A stretch of 64,000 nucleotides of DNA. Origin: Diadema setosum (lineage: Eukaryota; Echinodermata; Echinoidea; Diadematoida; Diadematidae). Positions 22,310-33,099 of the stretch are shown piece after piece. Position numbers and translations under genes: made by a program. Numbering within the stretch: the first letter of the stretch is position 1; the number at the start of each line of letters is the position of its first letter. The notes beneath the pieces are model-generated. The model saw only the letters and a program-made list of their open reading frames with translations. It searched no databases and was not told where the DNA came from. The stretch lies in the NCBI GenBank assembly GCA_033980235.1, contig CM067062.1, positions 17,886,301 to 17,950,300 on the forward strand. Direction: 5' to 3'.

Positions 22310-23680
22310 TCCTGGTAAACTACATATCGTTGCTGGGGTGACAAAACCTTGCATCTCAAAATTTTGGTAAAAATTGCTTTATTGGATAAATTATCTCAGA
22401 ATTCCACTGCTTATTGGAAATATCAAATCTGATAACAATCGCAATCACATTATTCACATACATACCTTTCTATCATTTGGGAATGCAGACTTCTGTATTC
22501 TTTGGTACACATTAGATCTATGATATCATCTAAAACCACACTTCTCAACTTTTCTAACAATGCCTTGGCCCAAACGCTGCCGGAGGCAAGATGTTTTGGG
22601 TTGTCCATCCATCTGTCCCATATCTAATTATCGCAAACTGACCAAAAAAAAAAAAAAAAAAAAAAACCCACAAATTTTCACTGGATTTCCATGGTACCTG
22701 GTCCAAGTATGCTTCATGAGATTTGCATGCATGCACTGGTTAGATTTTGGGCAAGAATCTTCAGGACCATGCAGAGTCAAAAGTCACAATGTTCTGATTA
22801 ACTATGTCATTCCTGAGCCATAACTTTAGTTAGGTACAATGTATTTCTACTGGCAATATTATTTCATTGGAATGATAGAAATGAGTCAACAACTAATTGT
22901 TCAAATTACAGGGGTCACATATCAAAGGTCAAGACAATGTAGATTAATCATTTTCTGGCTATATATTCTGCTAGGTACGAATTCAAAAGTAATGCTATTT
23001 GGTGAAATGGATAGAAATAGTGGTTTACGTGAGAAGCGGAGGCATCGCAGTTGACTGTGCACAACAATTGTAATGCTCTAGTTCTTCTCTGAATCCAAAA
23101 TCACCATAAATGGAGTATGAGCAATCATATCTTTGCGTGGTTATACCCCCCACAAAAAGAAACAAAACTCAGAGCATTTGTAAAGTTAATAAATGTCCCT
23201 CAGGTAATCAATGGCTACATTCAATGCTTGACAGCACCCTTTAATACTGCTCTTCCCATTCATCCTTCTCTTCCTCTTTCTATCTCTCTATCCCTCTCTC
23301 GCTTTATCTCTCTCTAAACACACACAAAAGGCACATCTCTGTGACTAATATCACATTGCACATATTATATTGCTCCAATTTCGCTCCCCCAACACCCAAT
23401 CAATTTGCAGAGACTGGAGTCAATGAGCGTTTTATATTCTCATATCGATGACTTCAGTCGCAGCCGACGCCTTCGTGCCATTCCATATAGAAATGAAAAG
23501 AAAAAAAATCCCACCGTCCATCTCCCGTGCAATGTAATTGGCACATCTATGAACAAAGGGGGGGCCCACACTGAGAAAGAGAGGGGATGGGCTGTTACCA
23601 TTTCGGACATGGCCTGTCCATATTGCTGGGAGAGGAGCTCAAAAGCAGAGCAAGCGCATCCCTAATTCAAGTTTGACTGT
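22310..23680. other. AT-rich non-coding stretch
   Basis: It includes a 23-base A run at about 22644-22666 and CT-rich simple sequence at 23265-23310. No gene-like signal was seen. Confidence 0.4.
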
Positions 23681-23689
23681 TGCAGGGTT

Positions 23690-23870
23690 CGAATTGGCGA
23701 TGGTCCGCTGGCCATTGGCCACCCAAAATCACGTTGGACTAGCTAAAAATCGTAAAATTCTGAAGTTACTAGTCCGTCTGGCTAGCCAAAATATTGCTTC
23801 AGTGTCAAAATTGATTCTAAGTAGTCCGCCTGGCTAGTTAAAAAAAAAGTTAAGTGCGACCCCTGCTAGT
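23690..23870. repeat. Dispersed repeat with iterated AGTCCGYCTGGCTAG word
   Basis: TAGTCCGTCTGGCTAGCC and TAGTCCGCCTGGCTAGTT occur ~70 bp apart, with a third related block (GGTCCGCTGGCCATTGGCC) upstream. The architecture resembles other word-iterating repeats in the window, but I cannot define termini. Confidence 0.4.
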
Positions 23871-24200
23871 GTTGTCATTGTGACAAACTTATTTTGGTCA
23901 CAATCAAAAGAGAAGGATCTCACCTGACAACATGTGAAATACGAGAGATGAAGACTATGAAATATCTTTTAGCTTTCAGATCAAAACAATAACACTAGCT
24001 GCATTGTTTTTATTTAGATTTAAAAAAAAAAAACAGACTAGATGATCTTTGCGTCAGAACCTTGACTGGCTGATTATACACTGGAAACCCAGCGTGAGTT
24101 GATGGCTCCCAACAATAACGGAACTAATTCACACACTGTTGTCGAATGTCTCTCAAAAGAGAGATAAAGAGAGAACTAGATATATCGCTACGGCGACTGA

Positions 24201-25213
24201 TATGCCTCCGCCATCATGCATGGTTCTCCTAATAGGTCTATAGTACAATGTCTTGACAATGTGTGATGACAGTTTCACACAATTGGCAAAATATTAAAAT
24301 GACAGGTTTGCCACAAATGTGCTGAATGTTCACTTTCCTAGAACTAGGTTCAATTGGATGAATTATTCAAATGTCAGAGTGCAGGTATTTGGGGAACTAA
24401 TGATTTCTACTTGACTTTTGACCCTTTTATAAGTTTATGCTTTGAGTAATTTTCAAGGTATTGAGAAAAAGTATAATTTCAGTATCAAATGGGAAAATAG
24501 CATTATCTAAACCTGGTCTTTGACCGTTGACCTCACAGTTCCACAGAGAATCACTGTTAGGTAGAACATGCATAAATATGTAAGTTTCATGATGATACCT
24601 TGAGTTACTTTCGAGATATGGAGGAAAAAGTGCAATTTAGCACTTTCACTTGACCTTTGACCTTTTGGCAAGAAACTTCCCAAAAAATATATATTGGGTA
24701 ATACATGCCATACATCCAGTTAAAAAAAAAAAAAAAAAAAAACTTCAGGCATATTGCATTTTAAGGAAAGTAGTGATATTTTGAGGAGTTGACCTTGACC
24801 TTTGACCCCCCTGACCTTTGACCTATGACCCCCAACTTCCTTAGATAATCACTGCCCATCGGTACAAGCATATATACTAAGTTCTATGAAGATACCTTGA
24901 ACCATCTGCGAGATATGGAGAAATATGTGGAATTTCAATTTTTTTTCACAAAATAACCTGTGACCTTTGACCTTTGACCCTGTGACCCTAAAATCCACAC
25001 AAAGTATTATCCCCCAAGGATATACCCTCATACCAAGTTTGATGTAAAACCACCACACGGTTCTTGAGATATCGACAAAAACAAAACGGGACGGACGGAC
25101 GTACGGACGGACGTACGGACGGACGTACGGACGTACGGACGGACGGACGGACGGACGGACGGACGGACGACCCGAAAACATAATGCCTCCGGCCACTTCG
25201 TTGCGGAGGCATA
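24201..25213. mobile_element. ~1-kb non-coding element with GCGGAGGCATA ends, TGACCTTTGACC repeats and (ACGG)n tract
   Basis: The ends TATGCCTCCGC and GCGGAGGCATA are perfect 11-bp inverted repeats. The right end also folds on itself (ATGCCTCCGGCC...GCGGAGGCAT). The body contains three to four diverged units with the order 'GATACCTTGA...GAGATATGGAG...AATTT...TGACCTTTGACC'. A tetranucleotide ACGG/ACGT tract (25088-25168) sits just inside the right end. Four exact TGACCTTTGACC motifs (DR1-type nuclear-receptor half-site pairs) are present between about 24650 and 24975. It is non-coding. The Val-Arg-Pro-Ser repeats in minus-strand frames come from the ACGG tract. Confidence 0.7.
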
Positions 25214-25462
25214 AAAAGGGAATTGTATTATTGTCGGTGGTCATAAACTGCCATCACGGTATTATAAATGACTAATGGCATTCCAGCAGCACTTCATGCT
25301 AAAAACATTTACCGTGAGATCAGATGAAAAGATTCCGCTATTTTCACGCAGCCATGGGAAGATGCCTGAAGCGACGTAAGTGAAATATGATAAAGAATTC
25401 AAAAGAACAAAGTGTACTCTATCCCTGCTCCCATACCCCTGGTGCTGTTTGTTTGATACCTC

Positions 25463-25745
25463 CTTCTCTGATTACCACCTTTCAGTGAAGGTAAATCATC
25501 TTCATCACAGTTTTGTAATCAGATGATTACAAACTCTATCGTCCATTAACTCTAGAGTCTAAACCACTTTTACATTAATCATCAACGTTTAAGTCTTTTG
25601 AACCTTCTCTGATTACCACCTTTCAGTGAAGGTTAATCATCTTCATCACAGTTTTCTAATCGGATGATTACAAATACTGTAGTCCATTAACTCTAGAGTC
25701 TAAACCACTTTTACATTAATCATCAAAGTTTAAAACTTTGAACTA
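25463..25745. repeat. Tandem duplication, two copies of a ~151-bp unit
   Basis: CTTCTCTGATTACCACCTTTCAG starts copies at 25463 and 25614. Each copy contains GATGATTACAAA, ATTAACTCTAGAGTCTAAACC and ACTTTTACATTAATCATCAA. The copies differ at only a handful of bases, so the duplication is recent relative to neighbouring repeats. Confidence 0.85.
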
Positions 25746-26215
25746 ATCTTTAAATTGTTGTATGAACTTTATCAATGTGTGTTGCAATTTTGTTTGTATG
25801 TTCAGTATTAATGAATATTATTTGCTCAACTATGACCTCTTTACTCCAGAAGCATACACCTACCCTCCTGATGCAGAGTTGACAAGAGCCGAGATTAGTT
25901 CCTCTCTATGTTTTTCCGCTGTTCCTGTCTGGCTCCCATTTTTCCCATGTAATGAAATAAATGTTGCAGATGAACTGACTAGCAACAGACGAGATGATTG
26001 TGTCGTGTAAACATAGGGAGCTTTAGATTTTCGCGATGCGGACAGAGGAACGGTCTGTCAGCTATACGACGATCCTTTGTTTAGTTATCAAGTTTTGGTA
26101 TAAACTGGCTTGTGTCTGAACAGGGGGAGAGTCCCTTCTGTTCCTTCTCCATTTAGAATAGAGGCAGAGAAAAGGAGGATGACCCCACATTTACATACCA
26201 CAAATAACCGCCAGC

Positions 26216-26426
26216 TACTGTAAAACATGATATTTTCGCGGCATGAAATTTTTGCGAATTGGAGCCGACAGCCTTTTTCGCAGCATGAAATTTTCGCGAG
26301 TTGCCTATAACATTCAGTGCATATAGTGTAGACAAGAACTTTTGTGTGCATTTTAATTTTGCAAATCTTGGCTCTCGCAAACTTCGCAAAATTAAAATGC
26401 ACGTGAACATTCCTCGTTTTACAGTA
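26216..26426. mobile_element. TA-flanked CTGTAAAAC TIR element (complete)
   Basis: TA|CTGTAAAAC and GTTTTACAG|TA form the ends. The interior repeats GCATGAAATTTTTGCGAA / GCATGAAATTTTCGCGA and a second inverted pair (GTGCATTTTAATTTTGC / GCAAAATTAAAATGCAC). It is related to the fragment at 1-75. Non-coding. Confidence 0.7.
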
Positions 26427-26619
26427 CATTATGGTCAAAGGTGCCTTGATCTGAATATCTAGGCAAATGACACGTGTTCCCTTACAATCATCATACACAG
26501 CATGTCAAGTGGCTGTAATCATGCCTTTCTGTAGCCATTTTATGCGGTGGTACAATGTATGTCATTCATGAAAAGCAGTTGCCCAATTAGAACTAAAAAC
26601 GGGGAGTCGATAGCGGAAA

Positions 26620-26920
26620 TGCATTAGCAGATGAAATGCATGAATAATATGCGTCAGATTATTAACATCAGATATTACCGATGATAGGCTAAATATACCC
26701 AGCGTGGAGTCTGTCTGTGCGCGGCACAGCTTCCTACATGGTGGCGCGAGGTCGTTTAGCTCCATTGGGCATGGTGCTAGGGGGAAATGATTGATTAATA
26801 GGTGGGTTGGTTGAGCTGATGGGTTATCATCCACAGCCAGAGTAGAACACACAACCCTCCTTTCCAGCGATAGGCTGCCCTCAAGACTGTGTGGTGTTTT
26901 TCCACTCTCCATTCCACCCA
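26620..26920. promoter_or_regulatory. High-complexity non-coding block, possible conserved element
   Basis: Repeat-free sequence of raised GC with homeodomain-type cores (ATGATTGATTAATAGG) and no splice-supported open frame. Regulatory function is a guess from composition. Confidence 0.15.
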
Positions 26921-27559
26921 AGCAAATCACTGTTTACAGAAGTACCTCACATCTGCACACATGAATTTGCTTGGATGGCCCTTAGGCTAGATGCCAGGCA
27001 GTTTTAAAATGTCTGGTTGCATATCATATTGTCATATCCGCAGCTTTCCCCCAAAAGGTTTGCAGAATTTCAATTCTCTTCCTACACCTAATATATTTGA
27101 TTCGACTACGAATGTCAACGCTTTGACTGAAGAGTAAAATAAGTTTAATCTCTAGGGTTCAGGTTCAAGTCAATTGGGTAAATTCTTTCATTATAGTACC
27201 TGAGGAGAGCACAATTTGAAGAATAGGCTTACATACAGATTTTTGCCATCATGATAACTGATAACGATATTTAAATATCTCCAAAATTCATCAGCAATAC
27301 TATTTATTTCCACACAAGCACTTCTGAAAAAAAAGAAAAAAAAACTTTCATAAAGGAGGGAGTTGGAAGTGGGAGAAGTGTGAAATTTTCATTAAAGTTC
27401 AGAATAACGGAGGGTCTAAAAGATTGACTATTCTAATCAACAAACAATTCAACAATTAGAAGAAAAAAAAATGATAATAATTGCAGATCTACCCACATGT
27501 CCTTTGAAATATGGCCATCATGCTGTTTTAACCCTTTAACATCTAATCCAAGACTATGA

Positions 27560-27900
27560 CACCAGGCAACTTAGGGTGCAGGAAGTAACTCTACATTACC
27601 CCAACACAGAGGGCTGGCACCGCGTAATGCACAATACACCTGGATTTGCAATTTTTCTCGAGTCTTTCTGCCGCGGAATCTCAGTTGACAAGCTAATTTC
27701 ATATCCTGTCCCCGCAATTTCCATCTCGCAAAACATGATCGCGGCGACTGCAAAACATGGCGCCAACATGAGCACAGTCCCTGTTTAACGAGACCCATCC
27801 ACGCCTACAAAAGAGATTAGGGGTGACAGCTAGACGGAGGGGTGTGGAAGGGCAGGTGTTCAAAGTTGAGGTTTTTGCGATGGTTTCGAAGCCCCCATAT
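27560..27900. promoter_or_regulatory. High-complexity non-coding block, possible conserved element
   Basis: A GC-richer island within AT-rich flanks. It has GGGGTGACAGCTA (TGACAG is the Meis/TGIF core) and ACAAGCTAATTTCAT. Frames on both strands (68-75 codons) lack splice sites and look random. Confidence 0.15.
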
Positions 27901-28479
27901 TCCAAGAAATTTTCATCTCTATACGGTTGAAGCCTCCAGGATATATGTCAATGCTTCAATCGATGATATTGCTCTGAAAAAGCAAGATGATATGCTGCCA
28001 AAGAAAACGCTAATTCAGAATCGGAAGAGACCATCCAGGTCTATGTTTTTCAAACATTATGCACACTTATATCAAGTTTCCGGTAAGATTTCCTATAGCA
28101 ATTTATATACTCTGGCTTTTTCTCAGGCTCCTGTCCAACGCGATTATACTGGATCAGCCCAAACTGTTCATTAGCTACAGAATTTCTTTCGAGAGATTTA
28201 TAGCTTCTTTGTAAACATGTTTGTTTGATGACTTACTTCCTGTACATTTTGTATTTCCTGCTCTACTACCCTACATATAGCGGGAGACATATTATTATAT
28301 GGAAATTATTATTTCCATTATGATTATTTTCATATTCATATAATTGTCATCATTCATCATCATTTTCATTATTATCAGTTATCACCATTTCTATGTTTTG
28401 TTCGCACAAGATTTGCTGACCGGCTTGTTACCACATGAGTCAACCCCCTCACCAACAACAAGAAAAAACAAATCATAAA

Positions 28480-28650
28480 ATTGAATACACACTAAATTGA
28501 TTACTTATCAAAACAATTCTGCTAGTTGAGTAATTAAAATTCAGGTGTGCTTGTGTGTTGTCTTTTTATGATATATTTCATTTAATGTTTCAACTTGATG
28601 TATTGCATGTTCATACATTTCCTTGAGCTACTTGGTTGAGTTCTGTGTGA
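28480..28650 (+). repeat. Repeat pair member A, with possible LINE tail just downstream
   Basis: The block order ACAATTCTGCTAGTT, GTGTGTTG, ATATTTCATTTAATG, TTCCTTGAGCTACTTGGTTGAG is shared with 30580-30770. About 100 bp further on, AAATAAACTTGAAATTAAAC and a (TTCAAC)n run (28745-28795) look like a LINE 3' tail. Confidence 0.55.
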
Positions 28651-29002
28651 ACTTACTAAATTTGATTGCTTATGTTGATATCTCTTTCCTTTTATATTCA
28701 TTCAGATGGTTCATGCTAATGATCATGTTGGGGATAGACAAACAAAATAAACTTGAAATTAAACTTCAACTTCAACTTCAACCTCAACTTCTTGAACGTG
28801 GCAAGAAATGATTTGATAAAGAATGCCTATGAAGCCCACTTCACTGTTCTAGAACTAGATGGCGTATGGAACCAACTAACCAGCCTGGTGGTCTCATAGT
28901 GCTATGGTGTTCATTCATTGTACCATCACAGCAACTTTTCTTATACCACATACAAATACTCTGAAGTCCAACAAAAGAGCAGTCTTGATTTTTATGTAGA
29001 CA

Positions 29003-30052
29003 AGAGACCCGCGGGTCTAGCGCTCACCTGAGTATCGCAAGTTCACCTTTCACGCAGTCACTAATCTAAATTATTCACAGCTCTACTAAAATTTGACCAG
29101 GCTTCTCAAGTAGAAGATGAAAATGTACAATAAGGGTCGAAATTTTTTAAAGATTCCTTAATTTGGGGCCCTCTGGGTGGGGCATGGTGCCCATTTTGAT
29201 AAATTGAGATCCTGACCCCCTAGGGATGCTACCTGCCAAGTTTGACGAAAATCCATCATGAGGTTTTCAGGAAGAAGATGAAAATGTACAATTCAGGCCC
29301 CCATTTGGACCTTCCCAACCCCCCCCCCCCCTGCCCCCAAGAGGGACACCCCTGGATTTGCTATGAACAAACTTAAAACTACAGTCATTAATGTACTCAC
29401 TCATAGTATTATCTTAGCTCTATAACTTCTGATTCTAGAGAAGATTTTTAAAGATTCCTTCATTTTGGGGGGTTTGGCCCCCCCCCCCCCCCCCCTGGGG
29501 CCTCTGGGTGGGGCATGGTGCCCATTTTAACAAATTGAGATCCTAACCCCCTAGGGATGCTACCTGCCAAGTTTGGTGAAAATTGGTCATGGGGTTCTCA
29601 AGAAGAAGATGAAAATGTATAATTTAGGCCCCATTAGGACCCCTCCCCACCCCCCTCCCCTGGGTCCCAAGGGGGGCACCCCTGATTCTGCCATGAACAA
29701 ACTTGAAACTACAGTCATCAATGTACTAACTCATAGTATTAACTTAGCTCTATCACTTCTGGTTCTAGAGAAGAAGATTTTTACAGATTCCTTAATTTTG
29801 GGAGGTTTGGGCCCCCCTGGGGGCCCCCTGGGTGGGGCATGGTGCCCATTTTAACAAATTGAGTTCCTAACCCCCTACGGATGCTACCTGCCAAGTTTGA
29901 TGAAAATCGGTCTTGGGGTTTTCAAGAAGAAGATAAAAATGTAAAAGTTTACGCACGACGGACGACGCACGACGGACGACGCACGACGCACGACGGACGC
30001 CGGACGAAGGGCGATCGCAATAGCTCACTTGAGCCTTTGGCTCAGGTGAGCT
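29003..30052. mobile_element. ~1-kb non-coding element with GCTCACCTGAG ends, three ~330-bp internal units and ACGACGG tract
   Basis: GCTCACCTGAG (29022-29032) and CTCAGGTGAGC (30041-30051) are perfect inverted 11-mers. The right end is itself a hairpin (AGCTCACTTGAGCC...GGCTCAGGTGAGCT). Three internal units share GGGGCATGGTGCCCATTTT and CCTGCCAAGTTTG, at about 29178, 29509 and 29834. Just inside the right end lies ACGCACGACGGACGACG-type simple sequence. It has no coding capacity. Its layout parallels the element at 24201-25213. Confidence 0.7.
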
Positions 30053-30579
30053 AAAAATAGATAAAAACAAGAATGAATAAAACAGAGTAAATTCCTTTGA
30101 AGAAAACAGAGGAAAAAAATAAAAATATATATATTTTTCTTGAAGCAATCAAAGAATGTGGCCTGTTTTCTACAGCTTATACACTATTCGCTCAATTCCA
30201 TAGATCTATGATGGATCTGTGTGTATGCCCACTTTGTTTTGGTACAAGTCAATATTCCAATTTACCAAACAGATCTATGAAATTACAGCAAAAGTGGCAA
30301 AAGAGGCCACAATGGAAGATTGAAACCACTCAAGCACCAATGGCATGTTATTTCTTTGAGTGCACTTCCCTCTGGGAAGCGCTTCAAAAACAAAGGGAGT
30401 TTTCCCAATAACAGTAGACATCCTGCCTTTGATATCTATAACATCCCAATTACATTTCCTGGAGATGTTTTCTATAATGTGTTCAAAAAAGGAAAAAGAA
30501 AAAAATATATATTTATTATAGCTTTCCAGCTTAGGGTTGGCCATTTCCAAAGCCTCATTTTCTTTGTATAAATACATCA

Positions 30580-30785
30580 ATTCAACACAATTCTGCTAGT
30601 TTAGTCTTAAAAAAAAAAAAAAAAAAATCCATTTGTGTTTGTGTGTTGCTCAGTATGTGTGTGTGTGTGTGTGTGTGTGTTTGTTTTTTTTTTAACTATA
30701 TTTCATTGACTGCTTCACTTAAATGTATTGTATATTCATATACTTCCTTGAATTACTTAGTTGAGTTTTGCTGCAGGATGGACAT
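30580..30785 (+). repeat. Repeat pair member B, expanded by A and GT tracts
   Basis: It is homologous to 28480-28650 in the same orientation. It is lengthened by a 19-base A run and a (GT)n run at 30655-30680. The two copies bracket the ~1-kb element at 29003-30052. Confidence 0.55.
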
Positions 30786-30789
30786 AGAA

Positions 30790-32600
30790 ATGCCAGATTT
30801 ATTTTCAACTATGTATATTCAAATTGAAAAAAAAAAATGGCTATCTATTTTTGTCATTTGTATTATGTAAATTTGATCACATATATCATGAATTTACTGG
30901 AAAATAAAAGTGTGTATGTACTAAATATTCATTCTTGTTAGTGCCACCATGACACTTTGCCCCTAACCATGGCCTTGCAACAGTGGGAAGAATTTGAATG
31001 CCAGCAGATTAAACAGTTACGGAACTCTTCCTGATGGGAATCAGGCATGGCATTTGGAGGTTATGCATCCCCTCATTCGCCTCCAAAACTCTCAGGAAAC
31101 ATTTTCAAGGGATTTAAAGGTAGGGAATCCCATTTGCATGCCTTAAATGAAGAGTTGTATAAACACAGTGGTATGTTGAAGAGAGTATCATTTCAGAAAC
31201 TCCCATAAAGTATTGAAAGTGGAAGGTAACATTTAGTACATTTTTATTGACCGTTAGATTTTGAATTGAATTCTTTTCGGGGCTCACCGTAAATTCCAGT
31301 ACATTACTAGGCTACCTTTGCAGACCCATGCAGTGCATATGTGTCCATCATGTATATTTTGTTAATAAAGTTCATCAAAACTTACAAACATTTCTATAAA
31401 CATTCTTGCCACACACTCTATATGTTATTACATCAGCTCTTATACTTTTAGATTTGTGTTTATAGATAAAAAATACAGAAGACTGCAACAAAAAGGCTTA
31501 AGTGTGGCTGACACACAGAACTACTGAGTAGTTGAGTTTTGTGCATTATTCAAGTTGTAGATAACTGTTGACTTCCAAATTTCTAAGGAGTGGCCTAAAC
31601 AAGTCCCCTGAGGTTCATATTTAATGTTTTGCTGCATTTTGGGAGTTCTGTAAAAGGTATCCCCTACCTTTAATATGGGGAAGTCTTTTCCAGGTGATGG
31701 GGGAAAAAGGGGGGAGTTTAAGTCAACCAAAAATGAATGCTGGTAGTTTTATCATTAAAATCTGACAAAATATTTATGACAAAAGTTGTGAAATAATTGG
31801 GTTTACAACACTTTTTATCAAAATGCAAATCAGATGAAGTTATAATGCACTGCCTTACAGCTTCCCCACAAGTGTTCAAATACATTTTAGACATATGTGT
31901 GTGTTTGTATACACGGCTCGACATCGGCGGCCAATCCAGCAACTAAAATTCAAAATAGATTGTTATGTTTCCTTTTATTTTGGGGCTAACATATTTTTTT
32001 TTTTACATCATGGAAAGATCAATACAATTATATTCACCAAGACATTCTTTCCCCCTAAATGATTTGTGTTGTTGTAAGAGTTATCACTCATTCACAGTTC
32101 CTAAACTGACCACCACTACTTACACCACAAACATATGGTGAGAAATCATGGACAAGTGCCACAACTACCCCAATAGAGCCAGGAATGCCATTTCTAGTTA
32201 GCTACATCTCTCATCTACTTCAACTTGACCCATCACAAGAAGTGCAGCTTTTCACTACCTATACTTTCAAGATGTAAGCATTCATTATCTATAAAATAGT
32301 GATTACAACAGTACCACAAACTCAGACACACGGACACCACATCTCAACCATTCTTGCTGCCACACTTCTTCTTCGTCATTCATCCTCCCAACAACTTTCC
32401 TGCCACAACAACAACTATCACATGCTACTACAATCTTGTGTCACTGTCACTGCCACTGGTAGTCTTGTATTAAAGCATCACTGTTTACTTACTGAAATGG
32501 ACACTCACAATCACCAGCAATGCATGAAAATGCAAGGAAATCCAAACACCAGCAACATTGTTGCTGCACCAATCACCAATCACCAATATCCAATCACCAA
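30790..32600. other. AT-rich non-coding stretch
   Basis: No coding or element signals apart from a short CAATCACCAATAT minisatellite at about 32565-32605. Confidence 0.4.
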
Positions 32601-32618
32601 TATGACATCATCTCTAAC

Positions 32619-32831
32619 TACCATGAAAGTGGATATTCTTGAGCGAGTCATTTTCTTTTTTGCTCTCAGACGGGTAAGATGACTTTCGCCGTTTTTAATT
32701 CCGTGGAATTAACACACTAGTAAAACATATAACAAGCAGACATATATATGTGCTTTTATTTTTGCTCTAGCTTCTGGTCGCAGGAAATGCAAAAAATTTT
32801 CTGCACCGCAAAAATTTCCACTTTTACAGTA
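32619..32831. mobile_element. TA-flanked CTGTAAAAGTGG TIR element, copy 2
   Basis: TA|CCATGAAAGTGG at the left and CCACTTTTACAG|TA at the right flank a body sharing GGGTAAGATGACTTT and GCAAAAATTTCCAC with copy 1. The left TIR has drifted. Non-coding. Confidence 0.65.
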
Positions 32832-32981
32832 CACTGATCATTCCATTCCAGCAGCTGTCATCACTCTCATCACATCACCCACACCAAGCGATACCATTGC
32901 TGCAATAATCACCGCCCTCGCTTGATCACAACTTTCCACACACACTCGCAGCCATCGTCCCAGCCACGGGTCCTCCCCTAC

Positions 32982-33089
32982 CTTCTTCCGTCCCGTCCAC
33001 TTCGGTCTGGAGCGGTCAGTGTTCGTGCTGTCCTCCAGACCCTGCCGAGATGACCGGCTCTTCTGCTTGCCTTTCGTCTTGCCTTCATT
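32982..33089 (-). CDS. Candidate internal exon, 108 bp, product unknown
   Basis: On the minus strand TTCTCTTTGCTGCGTGCAG precedes the block and AAGAAG|GTAGGG follows it, giving plausible acceptor and donor sites. The length is exactly 36 codons, so the exon would be phase 0/0. The frame reads NEGKTKGKQKSRSSRQGLED onward and ends RSRPKWTGRKK, hydrophilic and strongly basic. A second frame is also open, so the frame is not proved. An acceptor-like CCTCCAG on the + strand at about 33040 offers a competing reading. I do not recognise the product. If real, it is an exon of a host gene running leftwards. Confidence 0.3.
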
Positions 33090-33099
33090 CTGCACGCAG

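Noticed and set aside
22560..22830. 87-codon + frame with a Lys run
   Set aside because: The Lys run is a poly(A) tract and the flanks are not protein-like.
24849..25244. 131-codon minus-strand frame with Val-Arg-Pro-Ser repeats
   Set aside because: It is the translation of an ACGG/ACGT tetranucleotide tract inside a non-coding element.
25336..25375. Tiny + strand block between CTATTTTCACGCAG and CGAC|GTAAGT with an ATG
   Set aside because: Only about 24 bp between the signals; chance occurrence is likely.
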